Source of the DNA: Streptomyces sp. NBC_01335
Lineage (GTDB): Bacteria; Actinomycetota; Actinomycetes; Streptomycetales; Streptomycetaceae
DNA length: 64,000 bases
Direction of reading: 5' to 3'
Assembly (NCBI RefSeq): GCF_035953295.1
Contig: NZ_CP108370.1
Span: forward strand, 3,997,001-4,061,000
Shown here: positions 36,864 through 45,133 of the stretch, in pieces
How positions within the stretch are numbered: position 1 is the stretch's first letter
Layout of the letters: each line of letters starts with the position of its first letter
Notes under the pieces: generated by a model
Told to the model about the DNA's origin: nothing
The model's database searches: none
Seen by the model: the letters and a program-made list of their open reading frames with translations, nothing else
Position numbers and translations under genes: made by a program

Positions 36864-37409
36864 CTACAGGTACGGGCCGGAGCGGATCGCCCCGTGCGGG
36901 TCTCCGCCCGACCCCTCGTCGTCGCCGGAGCCGGGGGGCAGGGCGCGCCGCATCTGCTCCAGCTGGGCGCGGGCCGCCATCTGCTGGGCGAACAGGGCGG
37001 TCTGGATGCCGTGGAACAGGCCCTCCAGCCAGCCCACCAGCTGGGCCTGCGCGATCCGCAGCTCGGCCTCCGAGGGGACCGACTCCTCCGTGAAGGGCAG
37101 CGAGAGGCGTTCCAGCTCCTCCACCAGCTCGGGCGCGAGACCGTCCTCCAGCTCCTTCACGGAGCTGGCGTGGATCTCCTTGAGCCGGACGCGGCTCGCC
37201 TCGTCGAGAGGTGCCGCTCTGACCTCCTCAAGGAGCTGCTTGATCATGCTGCCGATGCGCATGACCTTCGCGGGCTGTTCGACCATCTCCGTCACTGGGA
37301 CCTCGCGGGACTCGTCGCCACTGGCACCGCCGCCGACAGCCATTCCGTCCTGTCCCACTACGAGGACCTGGGGGTGCTCCTGCGACCGGTCATTCCTCGG
37401 CATCTCCAT
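36864..37409 (-). CDS. bpa: Bacterial proteasome activator Bpa (PafE)
   Basis: 181 aa. An unstructured N-terminus is followed by the conserved helical core (VMRIGSMIKQLLEEVRAAPLDEASRVRLKEIHASSVKELEDGLAPELVEELERL) and a C-terminal ...SGPYL, which fits the hydrophobic-Tyr-X motif used to dock onto and open the 20S proteasome. Bpa forms an ATP-independent ring that feeds partly unfolded proteins to the proteasome. The start is ATG at 37409 (MEMPRND); an upstream GTG at 37472 would add non-conserved residues. No proteasome genes are nearby. Confidence 0.9.
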   Translation of the reverse strand: MEMPRNDRSQEHPQVLVVGQDGMAVGGGASGDESREVPVTEMVEQPAKVMRIGSMIKQLLEEVRAAPLDEASRVRLKEIHASSVKELEDGLAPELVEELERLSLPFTEESVPSEAELRIAQAQLVGWLEGLFHGIQTALFAQQMAARAQLEQMRRALPPGSGDDEGSGGDPHGAIRSGPYL

Positions 37410-37503
37410 GCCGCCATTGTCTCGCACATGCGCCGTACAGAAGGGTGGTGCCCCTTCTTGGGCTTGATCCACCGTCCCCTACGTATCTGAATGCGTGATC
37501 GGT

Positions 37504-37560
37504 CCCCCGAGACGACCCCCGAGACGACCCCCGAGACGACCCCCGAGACGACCCCCGAGT
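37504..37560. repeat. Tandem 12-bp repeat upstream of bpa
   Basis: CCCCCGAGACGA repeated four times plus a partial fifth copy (ending GAGTCG), in the 219-bp gap between bpa and the secreted-protein gene. Reading it as Pro-Glu-Thr-Thr codons would require an open frame antisense to the neighbouring gene, which I reject. Confidence 0.9.
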
Positions 37561-37628
37561 CGTTTCGAGATCTCAGTACACCTGGCCGGACGCGGATTCC
37601 GTTCGCCCGGTACGTACCGTCCGTGCCG

Positions 37629-38420
37629 TCAGTCGGCGCGGCGCATACGGGCGCCGAGGAAGGCCAGTCCGAGGCCGACCAGGGCGATTCCGCTGCCCAG
37701 GGAGAGCCGGCGGAGCCCCTCGGTGGCGCGCGTGCCCAGCGCGTGCGGACGAGTCGCCGGTGCGGGCTCCGAGGACGGGAAGAACGGCGCGGCGGAGGTG
37801 GAGGTGGAGGCGGACGGGGTGGCCGGGGTGGCCTCGTCTTCCAGTGCGGCGATGGCCTCGGCGAGCTCCTGGGGTGACAGCGGCCGTCCGGGGCGGACCC
37901 TGCCCTCCCCCGCGGGCCGCCCGGCGAACGGTCTCTCACCCTCGGACGGCGTGGCGAACGGCGTGACGGGCGGCGAGCCGGTCGGAGTGAGGAGCGACGG
38001 GCCGGTCGGAGTGAGGGGCGGCGGGGCGACGGGCGGGGTGGCGGTCGGAAGCGTGAGCGCGGCCCGCCCTGCCGGAGCCGGGACGGCGGCGGCGGAGGCC
38101 CCCGGGGCGGACGGTGAGGCTTCCTCCGGGGCCGGGGCCGGGGCCGGGGCCGAAGCCGGGGCCGGGGCCGGGGAGAACGACGACGACGGCGACGCGGCCG
38201 GCGAGGGAGGGGCCCCGTGGGGGAGGTGCGTGCCGGGCGCGCGGGAGAAGGCGGATCCGGCTGCCGGGGGCGCGGAGCCCGGGGGCGCGACGCCTGTACG
38301 AGGGGACGGGGAGGCGGCTGCGCCGGCCGTCGGGCCCAGCGCGGCGGTCATGGCGAGCAGGAGGGAGACCACCGACCTCGACGTCCACGGAGACCGCGGG
38401 GGAGGAGGACCTGGAGCCAT
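37629..38420 (-). CDS. Secreted Pro/Ala/Ser-rich protein with C-terminal membrane anchor
   Basis: 263 aa. It has a signal peptide (about 10-35, SRSVVSLLLAMTAALGPTAGAAA), then ~150 residues rich in Pro/Ala/Ser, including an alternating Ala-Pro run (about 82-95). A short conserved segment RPLSPQELAEAIAALEDEATP follows, and a C-terminal TM (LSLGSGIALVGLGLAFLGARM) with a basic tail. The topology resembles a wall-spanning stalk protein, but I see no LAXTG/LPXTG sorting motif before the TM. The ATG start at 38420 has no strong ribosome-binding site; 38444 is possible. Function not recognised. Confidence 0.72.
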   Translation of the reverse strand: MAPGPPPPRSPWTSRSVVSLLLAMTAALGPTAGAAASPSPRTGVAPPGSAPPAAGSAFSRAPGTHLPHGAPPSPAASPSSSFSPAPAPASAPAPAPAPEEASPSAPGASAAAVPAPAGRAALTLPTATPPVAPPPLTPTGPSLLTPTGSPPVTPFATPSEGERPFAGRPAGEGRVRPGRPLSPQELAEAIAALEDEATPATPSASTSTSAAPFFPSSEPAPATRPHALGTRATEGLRRLSLGSGIALVGLGLAFLGARMRRAD

Positions 38421-38630
38421 GGGATCAGCGTCACACGCCCGCACATTCCCGGCATCCCGGATGGAGGGATGTCATCCGCCATGATGACGGCGGACCCACC
38501 TGCCACCCGAACGGCCGATCCGGGCCCCGCACGAACGGGCGATCCGGTCCACGCACGAACGCCCGACCCCGGCCACGCACGGACGGCCGACCCGGCCCGG
38601 CCGGAAGGACGCCGAAAGGACACCGGAAGG

Positions 38631-38698
38631 ACTGGGCTCAGGAAGACAAGGACTGGGCTCAGGAAGGACCGGGCTCAGGATGGGCCCGGTTCAGGAAG
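38631..38698 (-). repeat. Imperfect tandem copies of the kinase stop region
   Basis: On the minus strand, CTTCCTGA-CC-G-type units occur four times (plus-strand copies at 38631-38645, 38652-38666, 38668-38682 and 38684-38698). The last copy includes the kinase stop codon at 38691-38693. The gap 38421-38690 holds no gene. Confidence 0.75.
38668..38690 (-). terminator. Possible weak terminator directly after the kinase stop
   Basis: ACCGGGC pairs with GCCCGGT (7 bp) around a 9-nt loop, abutting the stop codon. Built from the repeat units, so it may be incidental. Confidence 0.45.
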
Positions 38699-40361
38699 GG
38701 TCCCCCGTGGAGACGCTCAGCTCGATGTGGGCGTTCTCCGGGTCGATGGCCGTGCCGGCGGTCGGGAACTGCTTGACGATCTGGTCCTCGGCATAGGTGT
38801 TGCCGGGCTCCTCGATCACCTTGAGGGTCCACCCGGCGGCGTCGGCGCAGGCCTTCGCGGAGAGCAGGTCCTTGTAGACGAAGTCCGGCGCGGAGACCTT
38901 GTCGGCGTCGCGGACGTCCGTCGGCGGCTCCGTGCATTCGTCGGTGTCCATCGTCCGGTTGCGCTCGGGGGCCTTGTGCTCCCCGGCGACCGCCGGCGCG
39001 CTGCTGCCGGAGGCGTCGGTGGGCCCCGGTGCCGGGTCCTCGCCGTCGCCTCCGCCGAGGAGGAGCGTCGCCGCTATCAGGCCGACGACGACGATGCCGG
39101 CCACGGCGACGGAGCCCATGACCACCGGGTTCCGCCGGGACTTGCCGTTCCCGCCACCGGCGCCCGTACCGCCGACGCCCGTGACGCCCATGCCCGGGCC
39201 GCCGACGCCCACCTGTCCGGCGGTCGGGGAGGTCGCCGCCACCGCGTACGGCGGCGGGGTCTGCTGGTACGCCGGAGGGGCGGCCTGCGGGTAGCCGTAG
39301 CTCGGCGCCGGGGTCGGGGCGCCGTACGGGCCGGGCTGCTGCTGGTGTGCCGGGTACGGGGTCTGGACGCCGTACGGGCCGGGCGGGGCCTGCTGGTCGA
39401 CCGGCGGGAAGACCGTCGCGCCGACGCCGGACCCGCTGTTGGTGGGACCTCCGGCGACGATTACCGGGGCGGCGGCCTGGCCCGAGGCGTTCAGCACCCG
39501 GAAGATCTCGTCGCGCATCGCGGCGGCGCTGGGGAAGCGTTCGTTCGGGTTCTTCCGGAGCGCGCGGGCGACGAGCGCGTCCACCGCGGGGGTGACCGCC
39601 CGGTTGATCGTGGACGGGGCGGCCGGCTGCTCCTGCACGTGCGCGTAGGCGATGGCGAGCGGCGACTCGGCGTCGAAGGGGAGACGCCCGGTGAGCAGCT
39701 GGAAGAGCATGATGCCGACCGAGTAGAGGTCGGAGCGGGCGTCCACGCCGCGGCCGAGTGCCTGCTCGGGCGAGAGGTACTGGGGCGTGCCGACGACCAT
39801 GCCGGTCTGGGTCATCGAGGTGACGCCGGACTGCATGGCGCGGGCGATGCCGAAGTCCATGACCTTGACGACGCCACGCTTGGTGATCATGACGTTGCCG
39901 GGCTTGATGTCGCGGTGGACGAGCCCCATCTCGTGGCTGGTCTCCAGGGCGGCCAGCACGTCGGCGGTCACCTTGAGGGCCTTGTCCGCGGGCATCGCGC
40001 CCTGGGTGGCGATGTCCTGGCGCAGCACCGAGCCGAGCGGCAGGCCCTCCACGTACTCCATGACGATGTACGGCATCAGGGCGCCGCCGAGTTCGTCCTC
40101 GCCGGTGTCGAAGACGGAGACGATGTTGGTGTGCTGGAGCTTCGCGACGGCCTGGGCCTCGCGGCGGAACCGTTCGCGGAAGGACTGCTCGCGTCCGAGT
40201 TCGGTGTGGAGGGTCTTGATGGCGACCTGGCGGTCGAGCGCCGCGTCGTAGGCGAGGTAGACGGAGGCCATGCCTCCTTCGCCGAGCAGATCGCGGAGCT
40301 GGTACCGGCCGCCGGCGACGGCTCCGCCCGCATAGCGGCCCTGCGAACCGTCCTGGCTCAT
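38691..40361 (-). CDS. Ser/Thr protein kinase with a single C-terminal PASTA domain
   Basis: 556 aa. The kinase domain is at about 20-280: GEGGMASVY, Lys49 in AIK, HRDIKPGNV, DFGIAR and GTPQYLSPEQ. A Pro/Gln/Tyr-rich juxtamembrane region, one TM (VVMGSVAVAGIVVVGLIAATLLLGG, about 440-460), and a single extracellular PASTA-like domain (VSAPDFVYKDLLSAKACADAAGWTLKVIEEP...IVKQFPTAGTAID) follow. It is closest in layout to PknB but with one PASTA unit. The start ATG has GGAG 7 bases upstream. Divergent from another kinase gene. Confidence 0.92.
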   Translation of the reverse strand: MSQDGSQGRYAGGAVAGGRYQLRDLLGEGGMASVYLAYDAALDRQVAIKTLHTELGREQSFRERFRREAQAVAKLQHTNIVSVFDTGEDELGGALMPYIVMEYVEGLPLGSVLRQDIATQGAMPADKALKVTADVLAALETSHEMGLVHRDIKPGNVMITKRGVVKVMDFGIARAMQSGVTSMTQTGMVVGTPQYLSPEQALGRGVDARSDLYSVGIMLFQLLTGRLPFDAESPLAIAYAHVQEQPAAPSTINRAVTPAVDALVARALRKNPNERFPSAAAMRDEIFRVLNASGQAAAPVIVAGGPTNSGSGVGATVFPPVDQQAPPGPYGVQTPYPAHQQQPGPYGAPTPAPSYGYPQAAPPAYQQTPPPYAVAATSPTAGQVGVGGPGMGVTGVGGTGAGGGNGKSRRNPVVMGSVAVAGIVVVGLIAATLLLGGGDGEDPAPGPTDASGSSAPAVAGEHKAPERNRTMDTDECTEPPTDVRDADKVSAPDFVYKDLLSAKACADAAGWTLKVIEEPGNTYAEDQIVKQFPTAGTAIDPENAHIELSVSTGDPS

Positions 40362-40773
40362 GACGTGCTCCCCCTCGGCGCGCCGTTGGCGCCTCACCCC
40401 GATGTCGCGGGAATCGCGGAAATTGCTCCGAAGCTTCGGTGAACAGAAACTTCGGTGAACAGAGGCCGCAGGGCCCCGGGAATCCGCGAAGATCCGTACT
40501 ACGTGCTCAGTCTGCCCGAGGGGTGGGACACGTCAAGCCACGTGCCGGTTCCGTGACCCTGACCACACGAACCGTCTCGGAAGCGTTACAGGAACTGCCC
40601 GGAATGTGCGCGTGCGCCACGCCCGCCGATCGGATGACCGGTTTCGCTCCGGACCGAGGGGCGCGGTGGAGGCTGTAGCGTGGCGTGGCAATGCAGCCGT
40701 CCAGTCGGCTGTTGCAGGAACCAGGCACCGTGAGGACCCGCGGACGCGCGGACAGATACGACGGCGAGGACTG
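40362..40773. promoter_or_regulatory. Divergent regulatory region between two kinase genes
   Basis: This 412-bp gap holds a 14-bp direct repeat, CTTCGGTGAACAGA, at 40434-40447 and 40450-40463 (16-bp period), a candidate factor-binding pair for the leftward kinase. No convincing gene. GAGGACTG precedes the rightward ATG. Confidence 0.5.
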
Positions 40774-42393
40774 ATGGCACCCGATTCCGAAGCAAACGGC
40801 GGCGGAGTCTCGGATGGCACCGACTCCTGGGGCGTCGGCGGCGTCGTCGGGGACGGCCGTTACCGGATGACCCACCGCCTCGGCAGGGGCGGAATGGCGG
40901 AGGTCTACGCCGCCGAGGACGTGCGTCTGGGACGTACCGTCGCGGTGAAGCTGCTCCGCTCCGATCTCGCCGAGGACCCGGTGTCCAAGGCGCGGTTCAC
41001 CCGTGAGGCGCAGTCGGTGGCCGGGCTGAACCACCACGCGATCGTCGCCGTGTACGACTCCGGCGAGGACGTCGTGGGCGGTCAGACCGTCCCCTACATC
41101 GTGATGGAGCTGGTCGAGGGCCGCACCATCCGCGAGCTGCTGATCAGCGCGGAGGCGCCGCCGCCCGAGCAGGCGCTGATCATCGTCTCCGGTGTGCTGG
41201 AGGCGCTGGCCTACTCGCACCAGCACGGCATCGTGCACCGGGACATCAAGCCCGCGAACGTCATCATCACGAACTCCGGCGCCGTCAAGGTCATGGACTT
41301 CGGCATCGCCCGCGCGCTGCACGGCGCGCAGTCGACGATGACGCAGACCGGCATGGTCATGGGCACCCCGCAGTACCTCTCCCCGGAGCAGGCGCTCGGC
41401 AAGGCCGTCGATCACCGCTCCGACCTGTACGCGACCGGCTGTCTGCTGTACGAACTGCTGGCGCTGCGGCCCCCGTTCACCGGTGAGACGCCGCTCTCCG
41501 TGGTGTACCAGCACGTCCAGGACATCCCGGTCCCGCCGTCCGAGGTCTCGGACGGGGTGCCGCCGGAGCTGGACGGTCTGGTGATGCGGTCGCTGGCGAA
41601 GGAGCCGGACGACCGGTTCCAGAGCGCGGAGGAGATGCGCGGGCTGGTCCAGTACGGCCTGCAGATGCTCCAGGTCCAGGGCGGTCACACCGGTACGTGG
41701 AACACCGGGCCGGTCCTCGGGTACGACGGCGGCCACACTCCGGCGCAGGGTTTCGCCGGTTCCACCCAGGTGATGGGGGCCGGCGGCTACGGGGCGCACG
41801 GGGACACCTCGCAGGGGCCGATCCTGCCCCCGATGAACCCGGACGACGGCGGCTACGGCGGCTACAACAACGGCGGTTACAACGGCGGCCAGGGCAACGG
41901 CGGTGGCAAGAGCAAGATGTGGCTCTTCGCGGTGCTGGCGCTGGTCGCGATCGGTATCGGGGTCGCGATCGCGGTCAACGCGGGGGGCGGCGACGACCCC
42001 GGAAAGGGCCGGGTGGAGCCGACCACGTCGAGCTCGCCGTCCCCGGACGAGACCTCGGCCGAGCCGAGCGACGAGCCGACCGAGGAGTCGCAGGCGCCCG
42101 AGGACTCCTCGGGCGGGCAGTCGCAGTGGTCCCAGGACCCGACCTGGACGCCGACGCCGACCGACACGCAGCCGTCGTACACCCCGAAGCCGACCCAGAC
42201 GACGGAGGCGCCCGCCACGTCGAACGGCGGGGGAGCCGGGGAACCCACGGGCGACACGTCCACGGAGCCGACCGCGGACCCGACGGACGACGGTACGGGC
42301 GGAGACCAGGCGGGCGGTACGGGCGACACCGGTACCACCGCCGAGCCCACCGGCTCCGCCGAGTCCGCGGGCGCGGAGGGGCTCATCCCCTGA
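40774..42393 (+). CDS. Ser/Thr protein kinase without PASTA domains
   Basis: 539 aa. The kinase domain is at about 28-290: GRGGMAEVY, AVKLLRSDL, HRDIKPANV, DFGIAR, GTPQYLSPEQ. A Gly/Tyr/Asn-rich linker, one TM (MWLFAVLALVAIGIGVAIAVNA, about 386-407) and an extracellular tail of ~130 residues rich in Thr/Pro/Glu/Ser complete it. The exposed tail has no recognised sensor domain. The kinase half is close to PknB, so the pair probably arose by duplication with loss of PASTA. ATG at 40774 chosen over longer readings for its ribosome-binding site. Confidence 0.92.
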   Translation: MAPDSEANGGGVSDGTDSWGVGGVVGDGRYRMTHRLGRGGMAEVYAAEDVRLGRTVAVKLLRSDLAEDPVSKARFTREAQSVAGLNHHAIVAVYDSGEDVVGGQTVPYIVMELVEGRTIRELLISAEAPPPEQALIIVSGVLEALAYSHQHGIVHRDIKPANVIITNSGAVKVMDFGIARALHGAQSTMTQTGMVMGTPQYLSPEQALGKAVDHRSDLYATGCLLYELLALRPPFTGETPLSVVYQHVQDIPVPPSEVSDGVPPELDGLVMRSLAKEPDDRFQSAEEMRGLVQYGLQMLQVQGGHTGTWNTGPVLGYDGGHTPAQGFAGSTQVMGAGGYGAHGDTSQGPILPPMNPDDGGYGGYNNGGYNGGQGNGGGKSKMWLFAVLALVAIGIGVAIAVNAGGGDDPGKGRVEPTTSSSPSPDETSAEPSDEPTEESQAPEDSSGGQSQWSQDPTWTPTPTDTQPSYTPKPTQTTEAPATSNGGGAGEPTGDTSTEPTADPTDDGTGGDQAGGTGDTGTTAEPTGSAESAGAEGLIP

Positions 42394-42447
42394 CCGAGCC
42401 GCGACGACCGGAACCGGGGTCGCGACGACCGGAATTGATGCCCCTGT

Positions 42448-42480
42448 TGAGCGCCCCGCCCACCCCGTGCGGGGCGCTCA
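42448..42480. terminator. Bidirectional terminator between kinase and APH-fold gene
   Basis: Perfect 12-bp stem (TGAGCGCCCCGC / GCGGGGCGCTCA) with a 9-nt loop. Its right arm includes the stop codon of the minus-strand gene (42478-42480). Confidence 0.85.
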
Positions 42481-43545
42481 CCCCGTGAACGCCTCGTTCA
42501 CCGCCTCGTACTCCCGGGTCCACCACACCACCAGGGCCGACACCGCAGGGAACTGCGGGTCGGCCCTTCGGTCTCCCAGGGCATAGCGCCAGTGCAGTAT
42601 CCAGAAGTCGTTGAGCCGTTCCCACCAGACCCGGTGCACCGCGGCGGCGAGTTCCGCCGAGCTGACTCCGGCGGCCTCGCGGTAGGCGCGGGCGTACGCC
42701 TTGACCTTGTCGAGTTCCAGTTTTCCGGCCGGCTGGACGAAGAAGATCGCCGCGGCGCGGACCGCCTCCTCGGCGCGGGGCTGGACGCCGAGCCGGTCCC
42801 AGTCGACGATCGCGACGGGGTCGGCGCCCCGGTAGAGCAGGTTCAGCGGGTGGAAGTCGCCGTGCACCCAGCCGTGCGCCGGGCCCACGGGGGTGGGCGG
42901 GCGGCGGTGGGCGTGGCGTTCCAGCAGGGCCCGGCGTTCGACGAGGCGGTGTACGGCGAGCTCGTCGAAGGCGTCCAGCGGGGTGTCGCGGGGGCGCACG
43001 CCGCGTGCGGCGTCGAGCAGTTCGTCGATGAGGGCGAAGGTGTCGGCCGGGTCCGGGCTGCCGTGTCCGCGCCGTGCGGTCGGGGTGCCACTGCCGGGGC
43101 CCATGACCTGTTCGAGACCGGTGTGTACGGCTCCGAGGAGCGCCCCGAGACGCTGGGACTGGTCCGGGGTCAGCTGGGCGCCGATGCGGTGGCGGCCGTC
43201 GACCCAGGGGTGCAGGGCGAAGCAGTGGCCGTCGATGACGGTGACGGTCTCGCCGTCGGCGTCGGCCAGCGGCGGTGCGACGGGGACGCCGATCGACTGG
43301 AGGCGCATGGTGGCCCGGTGCTGGCGGGCGATGAGGGAGCGTTCGCCGGTGGCGTCGTCCAGGTGCTGCTTGTCGAGGTGGTGCTTGAGGAAGTACGCGC
43401 CGCGCGTGGTGGAGACGCGGTATCCGTGGTTGAGCAGTCCCTTGGTGATCGGCTCGCAGGCGAGCGGTTCACCGACCGCGGGATAGCGGCGCATGACCTC
43501 GCCGACCGGAGGCTGGGGAGGGTGGGTTACATATGAGCGCGGCAC
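42478..43545 (-). CDS. Aminoglycoside phosphotransferase-fold kinase (APH family)
   Basis: 355 aa. ATP-binding region near YFLKHHL. Catalytic loop HGDFHPLNLLY (about 230-240) and metal-binding IVDWDRLG (about 250). The family phosphorylates aminoglycosides, choline, homoserine or similar hydroxyl compounds; the substrate here is unknown and resistance should not be assumed. Starts with GTG at 43545, 7 bases after TACCAT on the minus strand, so probably leaderless. It follows the PPOX-like gene, 15 bp downstream. Confidence 0.83.
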   Translation of the reverse strand: MPRSYVTHPPQPPVGEVMRRYPAVGEPLACEPITKGLLNHGYRVSTTRGAYFLKHHLDKQHLDDATGERSLIARQHRATMRLQSIGVPVAPPLADADGETVTVIDGHCFALHPWVDGRHRIGAQLTPDQSQRLGALLGAVHTGLEQVMGPGSGTPTARRGHGSPDPADTFALIDELLDAARGVRPRDTPLDAFDELAVHRLVERRALLERHAHRRPPTPVGPAHGWVHGDFHPLNLLYRGADPVAIVDWDRLGVQPRAEEAVRAAAIFFVQPAGKLELDKVKAYARAYREAAGVSSAELAAAVHRVWWERLNDFWILHWRYALGDRRADPQFPAVSALVVWWTREYEAVNEAFTG

Positions 43546-43560
43546 TTACCAGATGGTAGA

Positions 43561-43986
43561 TCACCCCACGTGCCCCGGATGCGGACTTGAAATCCAGCCC
43601 AGAGTGTGCAGTGAGACGAACTGCGGGTGCAGCCGGAGGTAGACCGGAGCGAAGGTCTCACCGTTGACCTCGGCGGGCAGGGTGCCGAAGCGGGCGCGCT
43701 GGGCGCGGGAGGGTTCCAGCAGCTCGGCGGTGCCGGTGACCTGCGCGGCCCACAGGTCCTGGTCGCCCGGGGCGGCGGTGTTCAGGTTGTCGGCCCCGTA
43801 GGCGACGACGCTGCCGTCGCAGGCCTCGTGGTGGCCGAGTCCGCCGTGCATGCGCAGCACGAGGTGCCCCTCGTGCACGATGTGGCGGGCGAGGGCCAGC
43901 AGCGGGAGCGCGCGCCTGCTGGTCGCCAGCCGCCCGTACGGGACCCGGTTCAGCAACTCGATGGCGCGCGATTCCTCTGGAGACAT
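43561..43986 (-). CDS. Pyridoxamine 5'-phosphate oxidase-like flavin-binding protein
   Basis: 141 aa. Split-barrel FMN-binding type: IELLNRVPYGRLATSRRALPLLALARHIVHEGHLVLRM near the N-terminus, YGADNLNTAA, WAAQVTGTAELLEP and a C-terminal YLRLHPQFVSLHTLGWI. Proteins of this family use FMN, F420 or haem; the cofactor is unclear. It is between a DevR-like regulator and an APH kinase on the same strand. Confidence 0.82.
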   Translation of the reverse strand: MSPEESRAIELLNRVPYGRLATSRRALPLLALARHIVHEGHLVLRMHGGLGHHEACDGSVVAYGADNLNTAAPGDQDLWAAQVTGTAELLEPSRAQRARFGTLPAEVNGETFAPVYLRLHPQFVSLHTLGWISSPHPGHVG

Positions 43987-44122
43987 TCCTCCACTGTCCG
44001 TTGGGGCCCGGCCCGTCCGTAAGGGTCCGGGGCCCCGGGCGCACCGGGTCCAAGGTCCCCAGTCCGCGACCGGGTCTCCCGATGCCGGCCCTTCAGCGGC
44101 CCGCCTGCCTTCGGCGCGCTTC

Positions 44123-44785
44123 TCAGCGCTCGCCCTCGGCCTGGATGCGGGCGACGTACGCGGCGGCCTGCGAGCGGCGCTCCATGCCGAGCTTCGACAG
44201 GAGGCTGGAGACGTAGTTCTTGATCGTCTTCTCCGCGAGGTGCAGGCGCTCGCCGATGACCCGGTTGGTGAGTCCCTCGCCGATCAGGTCGAGGATCTTG
44301 CGCTCCTGCTCGGTGAGGTTGGCGAGCTTGTCGTCGCCCTTGCTGTCCTTGCCGTCGCGGAGCCGGGCCAGCACGCGGGCGGTGGCCGCCGGGTCCAGCA
44401 GCGACTTGCCGGCCGCCACGTCGCGTACCGCGCTCAGCAGCTCGTTGCCGCGGATCGCCTTGAGCACGTACCCCGATGCACCGGCCATGATCGCGTCGAA
44501 GAGGGCCTCGTCGTCGGCGTACGAGGTCAGCATCAGGCACTTGATGTTCTCGTTCTGGGAGCGGATGTCCCGGCACACCTCCACCCCGCTGCCGTCCGGC
44601 AGGCGCACGTCGAGCACGGCCACGTCCGGGCGGGTGGCGGGGATGCGGACCAGGGCGTCGGCGGCGGTCCCGGCCTCGCCGACGACCTCGATGTCGTCCT
44701 CCACCGCGAGCAGGTCGTGGACGCCCCGACGTACTACCTCGTGGTCGTCGAGTAGAAATACGGTGATTTTTCCATCTTCGGACAC
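44123..44785 (-). CDS. DevR/DosR-like NarL-family response regulator
   Basis: 220 aa. The receiver domain (about 6-120) has VFLLDDHEVVRRGVHDLL, phospho-Asp in VAVLDVRLPDGSGVE (about residue 58), and LTSYADDEALFDAIMAGASGYVLKAI. The LuxR-type HTH (about 150-212) has LTEQERKILDLIGEGLTNRVIGERLHLAEKTIKNYVSSLLSKLGMERRSQAA. It is strikingly similar to mycobacterial DosR/DevR, which controls hypoxia and dormancy genes. No histidine kinase is adjacent, so it is an orphan here. The start is GTG at 44785. Divergent from the second bkd operon. Confidence 0.92.
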   Translation of the reverse strand: MSEDGKITVFLLDDHEVVRRGVHDLLAVEDDIEVVGEAGTAADALVRIPATRPDVAVLDVRLPDGSGVEVCRDIRSQNENIKCLMLTSYADDEALFDAIMAGASGYVLKAIRGNELLSAVRDVAAGKSLLDPAATARVLARLRDGKDSKGDDKLANLTEQERKILDLIGEGLTNRVIGERLHLAEKTIKNYVSSLLSKLGMERRSQAAAYVARIQAEGER

Positions 44786-45133
44786 ATTTGCAGTCTCACA
44801 CACTCCACTCCGCTCCGCCCTTCCCTGCGCCGGTCCCCCGGGATAACGTGCCGTTGTTCCGGCCGCCTGCGAGGCTGTTACCAGTGCTGTGACCAGCGAG
44901 AGTTCGGGTTTTTCGCGATTTACTTGGAAATCCAAGCAAAATCGCAGGTCAGAGAGGGTTTCGCGTATATGCGGCCCACTGGGTAACGTGCCTCTGACAG
45001 GGCGCTCGCCGGGGCACCTGTCACGCCTGTTCCCGGCCGAGCGGCACCCACCCCGTGCACGGGTCCGGACACAGGCGAGCCGCACTGGTATCCCGGCAGA
45101 CCCCGGGGTCCGGACCGACGGAGGAGCACGCAC
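44786..45133. promoter_or_regulatory. Divergent region between the DevR-like gene and the second bkd operon
   Basis: This 348-bp gap has no gene. It holds an AT-rich stretch at about 44905-44975 containing the inverted repeat at 44915-44945 and a candidate -10 (TATATG, about 44966) for bkdA. GGAGGAG precedes the GTG at 45134. Confidence 0.5.
44915..44945. repeat. Long imperfect inverted repeat (candidate operator)
   Basis: GCGATTT-A-CTTGG / AAAT / CCAAG-C-AAAATCGC: a 31-bp near-palindrome with one bulge and one mismatch. The core CTTGGAAATCCAAG is perfect. AT-rich relative to surroundings and about 190 bp upstream of bkdA copy 2. Confidence 0.7.

Noticed and set aside
37491..37877. Plus-strand frame with Pro-Glu-Thr-Thr repeats
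   Set aside because: The repeats come from non-coding 12-bp units, and the rest is antisense to the secreted Pro/Ala-rich gene; no ribosome-binding site.
42478..43545. Antibiotic resistance gene (APH-type)
   Set aside because: The fold is shared by many metabolic kinases; nothing in sequence or context points to aminoglycosides.
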